DNA of 64,000 bases from Alphaproteobacteria bacterium (GTDB lineage: Bacteria > Pseudomonadota > Alphaproteobacteria > Micropepsales > Micropepsaceae). Positions 52,649 to 62,192 of the stretch are shown piece after piece. Each line of letters begins with the position of its first letter. Positions within the stretch are counted from its first letter, which is position 1. The DNA lies in the NCBI GenBank assembly GCA_016783965.1, contig JADHVO010000004.1, positions 186,001-250,000 of the forward strand, given 5' to 3'. Under the pieces are notes generated by a model, which did no database searches, was not told where the DNA came from, and was given only the letters and a program-made list of their open reading frames with translations. The translations under genes and the position numbers were made by a program.

Positions 52649-54259
52649 TTGCCGGAATTCATCAAAGCAATCGGCGCGGCGCGGTTCGGCGTCATGGCGG
52701 GCATCGCCGCGGCGCTCACGGCGTTCTTTCTCTATGTCGCCGGCGCGATCACCGAGCCTGCGAAGTCCGTGCTGTTCTCCGGTCTCGATCCGCGAGATGC
52801 CAGCGCCGTCACCGGCAAGCTCGACTCGATGAACGAGAAGTACGAACTCAAGGGTGACGCCATCCTGGTGCCGACCGAGGACGTCACCAAGCTGCGCATG
52901 ACCCTGGCGGCGGACAACCTGCCGTCGGCCGGCGTCGGCTACGAGATCTTCGACAAGTCCGACACGTTCGGCACCACTGCCTTCGTGCAGAACATCAACA
53001 AGCTGCGCGCGCTGGAAGGCGAACTGGCCCGCTCGGTCGAGACCATCGAGGGTGTGGACGGCGTGCGCGTGCATCTGGTGATTCCAGAGCGCCAGATCTT
53101 CAGCCAGAGCAACGACAATCCGACCGCGTCCGTTGTGCTCAAGACGCGCGGCGTGCTGGGCCGCGGCCAGGTCCAGGCGATCCAACACCTGGTGGCCGCC
53201 GCCGTCTCCGGCCTGACCGCGGAACGCGTTGCCATCGTGGACGACAAGGGCAACCTGCTCGCCGGCGGCGACGACAAGAGCGGCCCGAACGCGCTTGCGA
53301 TCGGCGAAGCGAACCAGACCACCGATTTCGAGGATCGCATGCGCTCCCGCGTCCAGTCGATCGTCGAGAGTATCGTCGGCGCCGGCCATGTGCGCGTCCA
53401 GGTCACCGCCGACATGGACTACAAGCACGAGAACACGATCGCCGAGACCTTCGATCCCAACAGCAAAGTGCTGCGTTCGACCCAGACGGTCGAATCCAAC
53501 AACACCGACAGCAACGGCTCCGGAACCGCGCCCGTCTCGGTCGGCAGCGCGCTGCCCGGCGCCACGCCGCCCGCCGCCAATGACGGCAACAAGTCGAATG
53601 CCAGTCGGACAGAAGAGACCAACAACTACGAGATCAACCACATCACGACGACCAGCACGGTCGACGGCGGCACGCTGAAGCGGCTCTCGGTCGCGGTGGT
53701 GGTGGACGGCAGGCAGGCCGACGGCGGCAAGTACACGCCGCGCACCCCGGCCGAGATGAAGCAGATCGCCGACCTGGTGAAATCGACGGTCGGCTTCAAT
53801 GGCCCGCGCGGGGACATCGTGCAGGTCGACAACATGGAATTCGCGCGCCTCGACACCGGCGACGCCGCGCCGCCGCCAGCCCCGCTGCTCGGGCTCGACA
53901 GCACGCAATGGTTCAAGATCATCGAGGTCGCGATCCTGTCCATCGCCGCCATCATCCTCGGCTTCTTCGTCGGCCGCCCGATGATCGCGCGCATGTTCTC
54001 TCCCAGCGCCGCCGCGGCGGCGTCAGCGAACGCGGTGATCGCCGGTGCACTGCCGGCACCTGCAGGTGATGCCGCCCAGGCCATCGCGGCCGGCCATGCG
54101 CCCGTCGTACTGCCGGCACCGCGCAGTCCCGGAATCGACCTGTCGCAGATCGAAGGGCAGGTCCGCGAATCCTCCATCAAGAAGGTCGGCGAGGTCGTCA
54201 GCGCGCATCCCGAAGAAGCGCTCGCGATCATCCGCACCTGGCTCCACGAACCGGCGTAA
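52649..54259 (+). CDS. fliF: flagellar MS-ring protein
   Basis: 536 residues from TTG 52649. An N-terminal helix (VMAGIAAALTAFFLYVAGAI) precedes the ring-building motifs (LFSGLDPRDASAVTGKLDSM, FGTTAFVQNINKLRALEGELARSVETIEGVDGVRVHLVIPER) and a second helix near residue 440 (EVAILSIAAIILGFFVG). The C-terminal tail (VRESSIKKVGEVVSAHPEEALAIIRTWLHE) binds FliG. TTG is preferred over ATG 52610 because GGGAG precedes it and PEFIKAIGAARFG resembles the family's N-terminus. Confidence 0.93.
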   Translation: MPEFIKAIGAARFGVMAGIAAALTAFFLYVAGAITEPAKSVLFSGLDPRDASAVTGKLDSMNEKYELKGDAILVPTEDVTKLRMTLAADNLPSAGVGYEIFDKSDTFGTTAFVQNINKLRALEGELARSVETIEGVDGVRVHLVIPERQIFSQSNDNPTASVVLKTRGVLGRGQVQAIQHLVAAAVSGLTAERVAIVDDKGNLLAGGDDKSGPNALAIGEANQTTDFEDRMRSRVQSIVESIVGAGHVRVQVTADMDYKHENTIAETFDPNSKVLRSTQTVESNNTDSNGSGTAPVSVGSALPGATPPAANDGNKSNASRTEETNNYEINHITTTSTVDGGTLKRLSVAVVVDGRQADGGKYTPRTPAEMKQIADLVKSTVGFNGPRGDIVQVDNMEFARLDTGDAAPPPAPLLGLDSTQWFKIIEVAILSIAAIILGFFVGRPMIARMFSPSAAAAASANAVIAGALPAPAGDAAQAIAAGHAPVVLPAPRSPGIDLSQIEGQVRESSIKKVGEVVSAHPEEALAIIRTWLHEPA

Positions 54260-54265
54260 CGCACC

Positions 54266-55300
54266 ATGGCACCGCGCACCAAACCACCGGTCAAGGACGA
54301 CCTCCGCCAACTCTCTGGCGCCGAGCGCTCCGCAATCGTCATGCTCTCGCTCGGCGAGGAGCACAGCCAGAAGATCTGGCAGATGATGGACGAGGACGAG
54401 GTCAAGGAAGTGTCTCAGGTCATGTCGACGCTGGGCACGGTAAGCTCCAGCCTGATCGAAAAGCTGCTGGTCGACTTCGTCTCGCAGATGTCGGGAACGG
54501 GGTCGCTGATGGGCTCCTATGAGAGCACCGAGCGGCTCCTTGCGCGCATGATGCCGGAGGACAAGGTCAGCCAGATCATGGAGGAAATCCGTGGTCCCGC
54601 CGGTCGAACCATGTGGGACAAGCTCGCGAACGTGAACGAGACGGTTCTCGCGAACTACCTCAAGAACGAATACCCGCAGACCGTTTCGGTCGTGCTCTCC
54701 AAGATCAAGCCGGAACATGCGGCGCGCGTGCTGGCGGCCCTGCCCGAGGAATTCGCCCTCGAAGTCGTGCAGCGCATGCTGCGCATGGAGGCGGTGCCGA
54801 AGGAAATTCTCGACAAGGTCGAGCAGACGCTTCGCACCGAGTTCATGTCGAACCTCGCCCGCACCGCCAAGCGCGACGCGCATGAGCAGATGGCGGAAAT
54901 CTTCAACAATTTCGACCGCCAGACCGAAAGCCGGTTCGTTACGGCGCTGGAAGAGCGTTCGCGCGATAGCGCCGAGCGCATCAAGGCGCTGATGTTCACC
55001 TTTGAGGACCTGGGCAAGCTCGATCCGGGTTCGATCCAGACGCTGCTTCGCCACGTCGAGAAGGACAAGCTTGGCCTCGCCCTCAAGGGTGCGACCGACA
55101 CGCTGCGCGACACCTTCTTCTCCAACATGTCGGAACGCGCCGGCAAGATCCTGCGCGAGGACATGGAGGCGATGGGCCCGGTGCGCCTCAAGGACGTCGA
55201 CGAGGCGCAGATGCGCATGGTCAACGTCGCCAAGGACCTCGCGAACAAGGGCGAGATCATGATCTCCAGCGGCGGCGCCGAAGACGAGCTGGTGTACTGA
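54266..55300 (+). CDS. fliG: flagellar motor switch protein FliG
   Basis: 344 residues. The N-terminal FliF-binding part ([36 protein letters not shown]), the middle ARM repeats containing the EHPQ-like [28 protein letters not shown], and the torque domain ([47 protein letters not shown]) are all present. It is the rotor element that MotA acts on. It starts 6 nt after fliF. Confidence 0.96.
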   Translation: MAPRTKPPVKDDLRQLSGAERSAIVMLSLGEEHSQKIWQMMDEDEVKEVSQVMSTLGTVSSSLIEKLLVDFVSQMSGTGSLMGSYESTERLLARMMPEDKVSQIMEEIRGPAGRTMWDKLANVNETVLANYLKNEYPQTVSVVLSKIKPEHAARVLAALPEEFALEVVQRMLRMEAVPKEILDKVEQTLRTEFMSNLARTAKRDAHEQMAEIFNNFDRQTESRFVTALEERSRDSAERIKALMFTFEDLGKLDPGSIQTLLRHVEKDKLGLALKGATDTLRDTFFSNMSERAGKILREDMEAMGPVRLKDVDEAQMRMVNVAKDLANKGEIMISSGGAEDELVY

Positions 55301-55932
55301 TGAGCCCGACCCGTCAGAAATATACCTTCGACATCGAGTTCCGCCCGGAAGGCGACCTCGTCTCCAACGCCGCGCGCGCGCGGCAGAAAAAGCCCTACAG
55401 CGTCGACGAGATCGACGCGCTGTCTGCCCGCGCCCGCGAGCAGGGCATGAAGGCCGGCCAGGTCCGTGCGCTGGAACAGCAGGCAGCCGAGGTCGCGCAG
55501 CTCGTCGGCGTGCTGCGGGACGTCGTGGCCCGCTCGAGCCGCGCCACCGAGGCGGTGCGCGAGGAAGCGGCCATGCTGGGGCTGGCGGCGGCGCGCAAGC
55601 TGGCTTCGGCAGCGCTGGATCACATCCCGTCCGCCGATGTCGAGAACGCGCTGCGCCATGCCCTGCACCAGGCGATCGGCGAGCCGCGCATCGTGCTTCA
55701 CACCAGTCCCAAAGTTGCCGAAATCCTGAAGCCGCGCCTGGCCGAAATCGCGCATGAAGAGGGCTTCGAGGGCCGCGTGATCGTTTCGGGCGAGCCGGGC
55801 CTCAAGCACGCCGACTGCCGCATCGAATGGCGCGGCGGCGGCGCCGAACGTTCCGAGGACGCCATTGCTGCGGCCATCGCCGACCTGATCGCGCGCCGCT
55901 TCACCAATCCATCTTCTCCAGTGGAGGAATAG
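55300..55932 (+). CDS. fliH: flagellar assembly protein FliH (FlbE-like)
   Basis: 210 residues. It opens with TFDIEFRPEGDLVSNAARARQKKPYSVDEIDAL, followed by an Ala-rich coiled region (QVRALEQQAAEVAQLVGVLRDVVARSSRATEAVREEAAMLGLAAARKLA) and the FliH/HrpE C-terminal domain ending KHADCRIEWRGGGAERSEDAIAAAIADLI. FliH regulates the export ATPase FliI; in Caulobacter the equivalent is FlbE. One base overlaps fliG (TGATG). Confidence 0.85.
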   Translation: MSPTRQKYTFDIEFRPEGDLVSNAARARQKKPYSVDEIDALSARAREQGMKAGQVRALEQQAAEVAQLVGVLRDVVARSSRATEAVREEAAMLGLAAARKLASAALDHIPSADVENALRHALHQAIGEPRIVLHTSPKVAEILKPRLAEIAHEEGFEGRVIVSGEPGLKHADCRIEWRGGGAERSEDAIAAAIADLIARRFTNPSSPVEE

Positions 55933-55935
55933 ACC

Positions 55936-56292
55936 ATGGCAGCCAGCGACAATGTCGGCCTGCCCGATCTGGGACATGAGGACGCGCCTGGCAACTCCGC
56001 GCTCCTGAACACCGACCCGAACGCCGAAGGGGACGTCAAACGCACCGCGCAGGACCTCGAAGCCGTGTTCGACGTGCCGGTGACCGTGTCCGCGGTGCTC
56101 GGCAAGTCGGCCATGGAGGTCAGCCAGCTGCTCAAGCTCGGCAAGGGCACCGTGGTCGAGTTGGACCGCAAGGTCGGCGAAGCCATCGACATCTACGTGA
56201 ACGACCGCCTGGTCGCGCGCGGCGAAGTGGTGCTGGTCGAGGATCGCCTCGGCATCACCATGACGGAAATCATCAAGGCCGGTCAGGGCTAA
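55936..56292 (+). CDS. fliN: flagellar motor switch protein FliN
   Basis: 118 residues: an acidic N-terminus and the SpoA/FliN fold in FDVPVTVSAVLGKSAMEVSQLLKLGKGTVVELDRKVGEAIDIYVNDRLVARGEVVLVEDRLGITMTEI. It forms the lower C-ring and export-cargo docking site. It is 3 nt after fliH. Confidence 0.94.
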   Translation: MAASDNVGLPDLGHEDAPGNSALLNTDPNAEGDVKRTAQDLEAVFDVPVTVSAVLGKSAMEVSQLLKLGKGTVVELDRKVGEAIDIYVNDRLVARGEVVLVEDRLGITMTEIIKAGQG

Positions 56293-56307
56293 GGAAGGAC
56301 TACGAAC

Positions 56308-57687
56308 ATGCGTCTCCTCATTGTCGGCCAGCTGCAAGGGCAGCTCACCACCGCCACCAAGATCGCGATGGACCGTGGGGCGAAGGTCACCCACGCGATG
56401 GACATCGACCAGGCACTTGCCACGCTGCGTGGCGGCAAGGGCGCAGACCTCGTGCTGTGCGACGTCAAATGCGACATCGGCCAGCTGGTGCGCGGTCTCT
56501 CGACCGAACGCATCTGCACGCCGGTCGTGGCCTGTGGCATTGGCACCGATGCCCGCTCCGCCGTCGACGCGATCCGCGCCGGCGCCAAGGAATACCTGCC
56601 GCTGCCGCCCGATCCCGAGCTGATCGCCGCCGTTCTCGCCGCCGTGGCGGACGAGAGCCACCAGATGATCTTCGAAGACGCCGCGATGGAAACCGTCATC
56701 GCGCTCGCAGACCAGGTGGCGCCTTCGGAAGCCTCGATCCTGATCACCGGCGAAAGCGGCACGGGCAAGGAGGTGATGGCGCGCTACATCCACCGCAAGT
56801 CGAACCGCACCGACAAGCCGTTCATCTCAGTGAACTGCGCCGCGATCCCGGAGAACCTGCTTGAATCCGAACTGTTCGGTCACGAGAAGGGCGCGTTCAC
56901 CGGCGCCATCGCCCGCCGCATCGGTAAGTTCGAGGAAGCGAACGGCGGCACGCTGCTGCTCGACGAAATCAGCGAGATGGATGCGCGCCTCCAGGCCAAG
57001 CTGCTGCGCGCGATCCAGGAGCGCGAGATCGACCGCGTCGGCGGCGTCAAGCCGGTCAAGGTCGACATCCGCATCATCGCGACCTCGAACCGCGACCTCG
57101 CGGAGGCGGTCAAACACGGTACGTTCCGCGAAGACCTTCTCTACCGTCTCAACGTCGTGAACCTGCGCCTGCCCGCCCTGCGCGAGCGTCCGAAGGACAT
57201 CCAGGCACTGGCGCGGCACTTCGCCAACAAGTACGCGACCGCCAACGGCCTGCCCTATCGCCCGATCGCGCCGGCGACCGAGCGGCTGCTGGCCGGCCAT
57301 CCTTGGCGCGGTAACGTTCGCGAGCTGGAGAATACGATCCATCGCGCGGTGCTGCTCGCGACCGGTGCGGACATCCAGCCGGAAGCGATCCGCCTGCCGG
57401 ATGGCAGCCAGGTAACCAACGCGCCGTCGCCGTCGGGCCTTTCGGCCCCGGTGCAGGCGGCGGTGAACAATGCCGTCGCGGTGACACGCGGTCTCGTCGG
57501 CCGCACGGTGGCGGACGTCGAGCGCGACCTGATCCTGGACACGCTGGACCATTGCCTGGGCAACCGCACGCATGCCGCCAACATCCTCGGCATCTCGATC
57601 CGCACCCTGCGCAACAAGCTGCGGGAGTACTCGCAGGCGGGTCTTGCGATCCCGAACCATGGCGAACAGCGCGTCGCGAACGGTTGA
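56308..57687 (+). CDS. flbD: sigma-54-dependent flagellar transcription activator FlbD
   Basis: 459 residues. An N-terminal receiver-like domain (1 to about 115) keeps Asp52 (LVLCDVK) but has VGQLQG where acidic residues normally coordinate Mg. The AAA+ domain has Walker A GESGTGKE (148-155), the sigma-54 contact GAFTGA (195-200), Walker B LLLDE (216-220), and a C-terminal Fis-type helix-turn-helix ([21 protein letters not shown]). In Caulobacter FlbD activates hook/filament genes and represses fliF, controlled by FliX rather than a kinase. It is 15 nt after fliN. Confidence 0.93.
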   Translation: MRLLIVGQLQGQLTTATKIAMDRGAKVTHAMDIDQALATLRGGKGADLVLCDVKCDIGQLVRGLSTERICTPVVACGIGTDARSAVDAIRAGAKEYLPLPPDPELIAAVLAAVADESHQMIFEDAAMETVIALADQVAPSEASILITGESGTGKEVMARYIHRKSNRTDKPFISVNCAAIPENLLESELFGHEKGAFTGAIARRIGKFEEANGGTLLLDEISEMDARLQAKLLRAIQEREIDRVGGVKPVKVDIRIIATSNRDLAEAVKHGTFREDLLYRLNVVNLRLPALRERPKDIQALARHFANKYATANGLPYRPIAPATERLLAGHPWRGNVRELENTIHRAVLLATGADIQPEAIRLPDGSQVTNAPSPSGLSAPVQAAVNNAVAVTRGLVGRTVADVERDLILDTLDHCLGNRTHAANILGISIRTLRNKLREYSQAGLAIPNHGEQRVANG

Positions 57688-57709
57688 ACAGATTAGCTAG
57701 GCGGATCAC

Positions 57710-59830
57710 ATGGCTGACGTCAGCGCCACGCCTTCCTCGAATGCGGGCTCAGGCTTCAACCTGAGCCTCGCGTCGATCACCGACATCATCAAGCGCGCGG
57801 ACCTGGCGCTGGCGCTGGGCATCATGGCGATCCTCGTCGTGCTCCTGCTGCCGCTGCCGCCGTGGCTGCTCGACGTTGCGCTCGCCCTGTCGCTGAGCTT
57901 CTCGATCCTGATCCTGATGACCGCGGTCTTCATCAAGCGGCCGCTGGAATTCAGCTCCTTCCCTACCGTGCTGCTCATCACCACGATGATGCGGCTGGCG
58001 CTCAACCTTGCCTCCACCCGCCTGATCCTCGGCCACGGCAACGAGGGCACCGATGCTTCCGGCTACGTCATCCAGGCGTTCGGCAAGCTCATCATGGGTG
58101 GCAATTTCGTTATCGGCTTCATCGTCTTCGCCATCCTGGTAATCGTGAACTTCATCGTCATCACCAAGGGTTCGGGCCGCATCGCGGAAGTCGCCGCGCG
58201 CTTCAGCCTGGACGCGATGCCCGGCAAGCAGATGGCGGTCGATGCCGACCTCTCCGCCGGCCTGATCGACGAGAAAGAGGCCAAGCGCCGCCGCAAGGAG
58301 CTGGAAGCGGAATCGAACTTCTTCGGCGCCATGGATGGTGCCTCCAAATTCGTACGCGGCGACGCGATCGCCGGCCTGATCATCGTCGCAATCAATGTCG
58401 TCGGCGGCATCATCATCGCGGTGGCGCAGAAGGGCATGTCGTTCGGCGACGCGACCACCACCTTCACCCTGCTGACCGTCGGCGACGGTCTCGTCTCGCA
58501 GATGCCGGCGCTGATCATCTCGACTGCCGCCGGTCTCATGGTATCGAAGGCGGGCGTCGAGGGGTCGACCGACAAGGCCCTGATGAACCAGCTGTCGTTC
58601 TATCCGCAGGCGCTGGGCATGGCGTCGGCGGTGATGGGCGTCGTCGCGCTGCTTCCGGGCATGCCGACGCTGGTGTTCGCGGGGCTCTCCGCCGCGACCG
58701 GCGGCCTGGCCTACATCGCCTACAAGAAGAAGGGCGAGAAGGAAGCCGCGGAGCGGGCCGAGGAAGAGAAATCCGCCGTCGATGCGAAGGACAAGGAAGA
58801 GCCGATCTCGACCGCGCTGGCACTCGATCTGCTGCGCGTCGAGCTGGGCTATGGCCTCCTGCCGCTGATCAACGACGTGAAAGGCCACCGCATCACCGAC
58901 CAGATCAAGGCGCTGCGCCGCCAGCTGGCGACCGAGATGGGCTTCGTCATGCCGGCGGTGCGCATCCTGGACAACATGCAGCTCGGCTCCAACGAGTACC
59001 GCATCCGCGTCAAGGAAGTGGATTCGGGCCGCGGCGACCTGTTCCCCGGCGACCTGCTCGTCATGGATCCCAGGGGCCTGCCGATCGACCTGCCAGGCCG
59101 CCACACGACCGAGCCCGCCTTCGGCCTGCCCGCGACCTGGGTCAACCAGGCGCTGCGCGAAGAGGCGAGCTTCAAGGGTTTCACTGTCGTCGACCCCGGC
59201 ACCGTGCTCACCACCCATCTCACCGAAGTGCTCAAGTCGCATATGGCGGAGCTGCTCTCCTACGCGGAGACCAAGAAGCTGCTCGACGACCTGCCGCCCG
59301 AGAACAAGAAGCTGGTCGACGAGCTCATCCCGTCGCAGATCTCGGTCACGGGCGTGCAGCGCGTGCTCCAGACCCTGCTTGGCGAACGCATCTCGATCCG
59401 CGACCTGCCGGCGATCCTGGAAGGCATCGCGGAAGCCGTCGGCTTCACCAAGAACGCGATGTACATCACCGAGCATGTGCGCCAGCGCCTGGCGCGCCAG
59501 CTCTGCCACGCCAACCTCTCCCCGGCCGGTTACCTGCCGCTCATCGCGCTGTCGCCGGCATGGGAGCAGGCGTTCCAGGAGTCCATCGTCGGCCAGGGCG
59601 AGGACCGGCAGCTCGCGATGGCGCCGTCGCAGCTCCAGGCCTTCATCCAGACCGTCCGCGACCGCTACGACGAAGCGGGCCAGAAGGGCGAGACGCCGGT
59701 GCTGCTGACCAGCCCGCAAATCCGACCGTTCGTCCGCTCCATCGTCGAGCGCTTCCGGCCCCAGACGGTCGTGATGAGCCAGGGCGAAATCCACGCCAGT
59801 GTGAAGCTGCGCACGATGGGACAGGTGTAA
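57710..59830 (+). CDS. flhA: flagellar type III export gate protein FlhA
   Basis: 706 residues. About eight N-terminal helices carry the FHIPEP signature-like LEFSSFPTVLLITTMMRLALNLASTRLIL and the FPGKQMAVDADL-like AMPGKQMAVDADLSAGLIDEKEAKRRR. The cytoplasmic half contains DPRGLPIDLPGRHTTEPAFGLPATWV and GVQRVLQTLLGERISIRDLPAILEG. It forms the nonameric export gate ring. It follows flbD by 22 nt. Confidence 0.96.
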   Translation: MADVSATPSSNAGSGFNLSLASITDIIKRADLALALGIMAILVVLLLPLPPWLLDVALALSLSFSILILMTAVFIKRPLEFSSFPTVLLITTMMRLALNLASTRLILGHGNEGTDASGYVIQAFGKLIMGGNFVIGFIVFAILVIVNFIVITKGSGRIAEVAARFSLDAMPGKQMAVDADLSAGLIDEKEAKRRRKELEAESNFFGAMDGASKFVRGDAIAGLIIVAINVVGGIIIAVAQKGMSFGDATTTFTLLTVGDGLVSQMPALIISTAAGLMVSKAGVEGSTDKALMNQLSFYPQALGMASAVMGVVALLPGMPTLVFAGLSAATGGLAYIAYKKKGEKEAAERAEEEKSAVDAKDKEEPISTALALDLLRVELGYGLLPLINDVKGHRITDQIKALRRQLATEMGFVMPAVRILDNMQLGSNEYRIRVKEVDSGRGDLFPGDLLVMDPRGLPIDLPGRHTTEPAFGLPATWVNQALREEASFKGFTVVDPGTVLTTHLTEVLKSHMAELLSYAETKKLLDDLPPENKKLVDELIPSQISVTGVQRVLQTLLGERISIRDLPAILEGIAEAVGFTKNAMYITEHVRQRLARQLCHANLSPAGYLPLIALSPAWEQAFQESIVGQGEDRQLAMAPSQLQAFIQTVRDRYDEAGQKGETPVLLTSPQIRPFVRSIVERFRPQTVVMSQGEIHASVKLRTMGQV

Positions 59831-59833
59831 GCC

Positions 59834-60868
59834 ATGCAGCTTCGCACCTTCCTCGCGAAAGACATGAAAGAGGCGCTGGCGACCGTCCGCGCCGACATGG
59901 GACTGGACGCGGTCATCATCGCTTCGGAGAAGTCGAAAACGGGCGGCGTGATGGTCCGCGCAGCTCTCGACGCGCCCGAGCCTGCCGCCACACCGGCGCC
60001 GCAGCCGGTGCAAACAACCGCCATCGTCACCGATATCGACAGCGCGTTCCAGAGCGGCATGCTCAAGCGGCTGCGCGGCGGTTCGGCGGAAAAGAAGAGC
60101 GCGATTGCGTTCGACCGCGCCGGATTGCTGGGCGCGCTCAACAGGCACCGGCTGCCCGACGGCCTGGCGCATGCGCTGGCCGAGACGGCCGCGAAAGCGC
60201 AACTGACCGACATGACGCTGGCGCTGGCGGCGGCGCTGGACAAGCGGATGCGGCCGCACCCCATCGATTTCAACGCGGCGAATGCGGTCCTGCTGGTCGG
60301 GCCGAACGGCGCCGGCAAGACCGCCGTCGCTGCAAAGATCGCAGCCCACGCGCGGCTCGCCGGCCGCCGCACGACGCTCGTCGCATCGGACTCGGCCGGC
60401 GCCGGCGCTGTTGCGCGTCTCGAGACCTTCGCCAGGCATCTCGATTCCGCCGTGACGGTCGCGGAGACCGCGGCGGAGCTCAACAAGCTGGTGTCGGACT
60501 GTCTTGCCAAGAAGACCTTCGTGATCGTCGACACTGCAGGCTTCGATCCGCGCGACGGCCGCGCCCGTACCGCATTCACCGCGCTGGCGCAGATCGGCAA
60601 GCTGGAAACCGTCGGCGTGGTGTCGGCCTTGTCCGATGCCGAGGAAGTGTCGGAGATCGTCGACGCACTGGGCGCGATGGGTGCCAAGCGCCTGATCGTC
60701 ACCGGCGTGGACCTCACGCGGCGCATGGGCGCGATCACCGCCGCCGCATGCCAGAACGTTCCGGTCGCGCACGTCACGCAATCGCCCTTTGTCGCGGGCG
60801 GCCTGGAATCACCGACTTCGCTGTCGCTCGCCCGCCTTCTGCTGGACGAGCAAAGGAGCGCACAATGA
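59834..60868 (+). CDS. flhF: FlhF-like SRP-type GTPase, divergent
   Basis: 344 residues. The N-terminus MQLRTFLAKDMKEALATVRADMGLDAVIIAS is the FlhF basic region. The G domain has P-loop GPNGAGKTA (156-164), DTAG (233-236, followed by F instead of the usual R), SDSAGAGA where DTYRxGA is expected, and TGVD (290-293) in place of TKxD. Several GTP-binding and catalytic residues are therefore changed. Position before flhG identifies it. It starts 3 nt after flhA. Confidence 0.85.
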   Translation: MQLRTFLAKDMKEALATVRADMGLDAVIIASEKSKTGGVMVRAALDAPEPAATPAPQPVQTTAIVTDIDSAFQSGMLKRLRGGSAEKKSAIAFDRAGLLGALNRHRLPDGLAHALAETAAKAQLTDMTLALAAALDKRMRPHPIDFNAANAVLLVGPNGAGKTAVAAKIAAHARLAGRRTTLVASDSAGAGAVARLETFARHLDSAVTVAETAAELNKLVSDCLAKKTFVIVDTAGFDPRDGRARTAFTALAQIGKLETVGVVSALSDAEEVSEIVDALGAMGAKRLIVTGVDLTRRMGAITAAACQNVPVAHVTQSPFVAGGLESPTSLSLARLLLDEQRSAQ

Positions 60869-61644
60869 CGACCCACATCACCGCCATCGGCTCGGGCAAG
60901 GGCGGCACGGGCAAGACGCTGATCTCCGTCAGCCTGGCGTACGCACTGGCGCACCAGGGCGAGCGCGTTCTCCTGTGCGACGCCGATCTCGGCCTGGCCA
61001 ACGCCGCAGTGCATCTGGGCGTCGGCGAAACGGGCGATCTCGCCGGCTTGCTCGCCGGTACGCGCACGTTGAAGGACGCTGTTGTGCGTGTGGCGAGCGG
61101 GCCACGCGCGTCGTTCGATCTTCTCGCGGCACCCTCCGGTTCGGGCGCGCTCGCCAATGCCAGCGAAGCACAGATCCAGAAACTGATCGCCGCGCTGGAG
61201 TCCGCGCAGGGCTACGACCGGGTGCTCGTCGATCTCGGCGCGGGCGTCGACAACAGCGTGATGACTGTCGCGGCACGGGCCGATGAGACATTGCTCGTGC
61301 TGACGCCGGACCCGGCGTCGCTGACCGACGCCTATGCCTTTGCCAAGCTTCTGCTGCGCCGCACCACAACGCGCATGCCGCAAGCACTGGTGAACATGGC
61401 GCTGAATGCGACCGAGGGCCGTCGCGTGGCGGACGCGCTCATCGGATCGGCCAATGCCTTCCTCAAAGCTGCGCCGGACTACCTGGGCTACGTCCCGTTC
61501 GATGCGCGGGTGCCGGAAGCGGTGCGGCGCCAGGGCCCGCTGCTCAGCCTGTTCCCGCAGTCGCCGGCCTCGGCAGCGATCGAAGGCATCGCACGCAAGT
61601 TGCACGGGGCAGGAACTCCGGTTGCAGCCGTGGGCCTTCGTTAA
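60865..61644 (+). CDS. flhG: FlhG/FleN-type MinD-like ATPase
   Basis: 259 residues. The deviant Walker A is SGKGGTGKTLISVSLAYALA (10-29), with the switch LLCDADLGLANAAVHLG and YDRVLVDLGAGVDNSVMTVAARADETLLVLTPDPASLTDAYA typical of ParA/MinD proteins. FlhG restrains flagellar number through FlhF. It overlaps flhF by 4 nt and is the last gene of the fliF operon here. Confidence 0.92.
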   Translation: MTTHITAIGSGKGGTGKTLISVSLAYALAHQGERVLLCDADLGLANAAVHLGVGETGDLAGLLAGTRTLKDAVVRVASGPRASFDLLAAPSGSGALANASEAQIQKLIAALESAQGYDRVLVDLGAGVDNSVMTVAARADETLLVLTPDPASLTDAYAFAKLLLRRTTTRMPQALVNMALNATEGRRVADALIGSANAFLKAAPDYLGYVPFDARVPEAVRRQGPLLSLFPQSPASAAIEGIARKLHGAGTPVAAVGLR

Positions 61645-61782
61645 CCTTATCGCAGCTTCCTGGCGATTTTCCGCTGCCTGAAATAGCAGCAGCCGGAACT
61701 TGGTGTATGCTCCCTTAACAAAAGTCGATGCCGGACGGTGACGCGCCGGGGCACGATGAGACAACGCGTTCAAGGGGGTAGC

Positions 61783-62127
61783 ATGTCGTTTCTCATGGAT
61801 ATGTGGCACGCGGTGCAGGGCATCGTGATGTCGTCGGACTGGATCACGCTGGTGATCATGGCGGTGATCGCGCTGGGCGCGGGCTTCCTGATTCATCAGT
61901 TAAGTTCGCTGCCGACGGCTACGGTCGTCGCGCTTCTGGCGTTCGGGCTTGCGAGCTATGCGCGCGGCGTGCTTCTCGGAAAGCAGAACGCGGCCGCCTT
62001 TGCGAGCCAGGACTGGCAGGCCTTCCTGAATCTTCAGATGAAGATTCTGCTGCCCTACTTTCTGATCTTCCTGGTCGCGATCGGCATCGCGCACGCGCTG
62101 CGCATGGTGACGCTCGGCCGCGGCTAG
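61783..62127 (+). CDS. small integral membrane protein, 114 aa
   Basis: Three hydrophobic segments are visible: WITLVIMAVIALGAGFLIHQL, TATVVALLAFGLASYARGVLL and ILLPYFLIFLVAIGIAHAL. I do not recognise a family. ATG 61783 with AAGGGGG upstream is chosen. It is separated from flhG by 138 nt, so it probably has its own promoter and need not be flagellar. Confidence 0.75.
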   Translation: MSFLMDMWHAVQGIVMSSDWITLVIMAVIALGAGFLIHQLSSLPTATVVALLAFGLASYARGVLLGKQNAAAFASQDWQAFLNLQMKILLPYFLIFLVAIGIAHALRMVTLGRG

Positions 62128-62192
62128 CCGCTGGTCACAGCATCGGCGTTAGGCATATGGACGGGGGTGCGCGAAGCCGTTAGCTTTTGCGC

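Noticed and set aside
57749..60781. A 1010-codon open frame antisense to flhA and flhF
   Set aside because: Composition is an artefact of GC-rich third positions opposite genuine genes; the sense-strand genes are strongly conserved and the antisense product is Arg/His/Gly-rich with no domain pattern.
57862..60864. Long + strand open frame running into flhG from far upstream
   Set aside because: The part before ATG 60865 is an alternative frame of flhA and flhF. The MinD-like protein begins exactly at 60865, with a 4-nt overlap.
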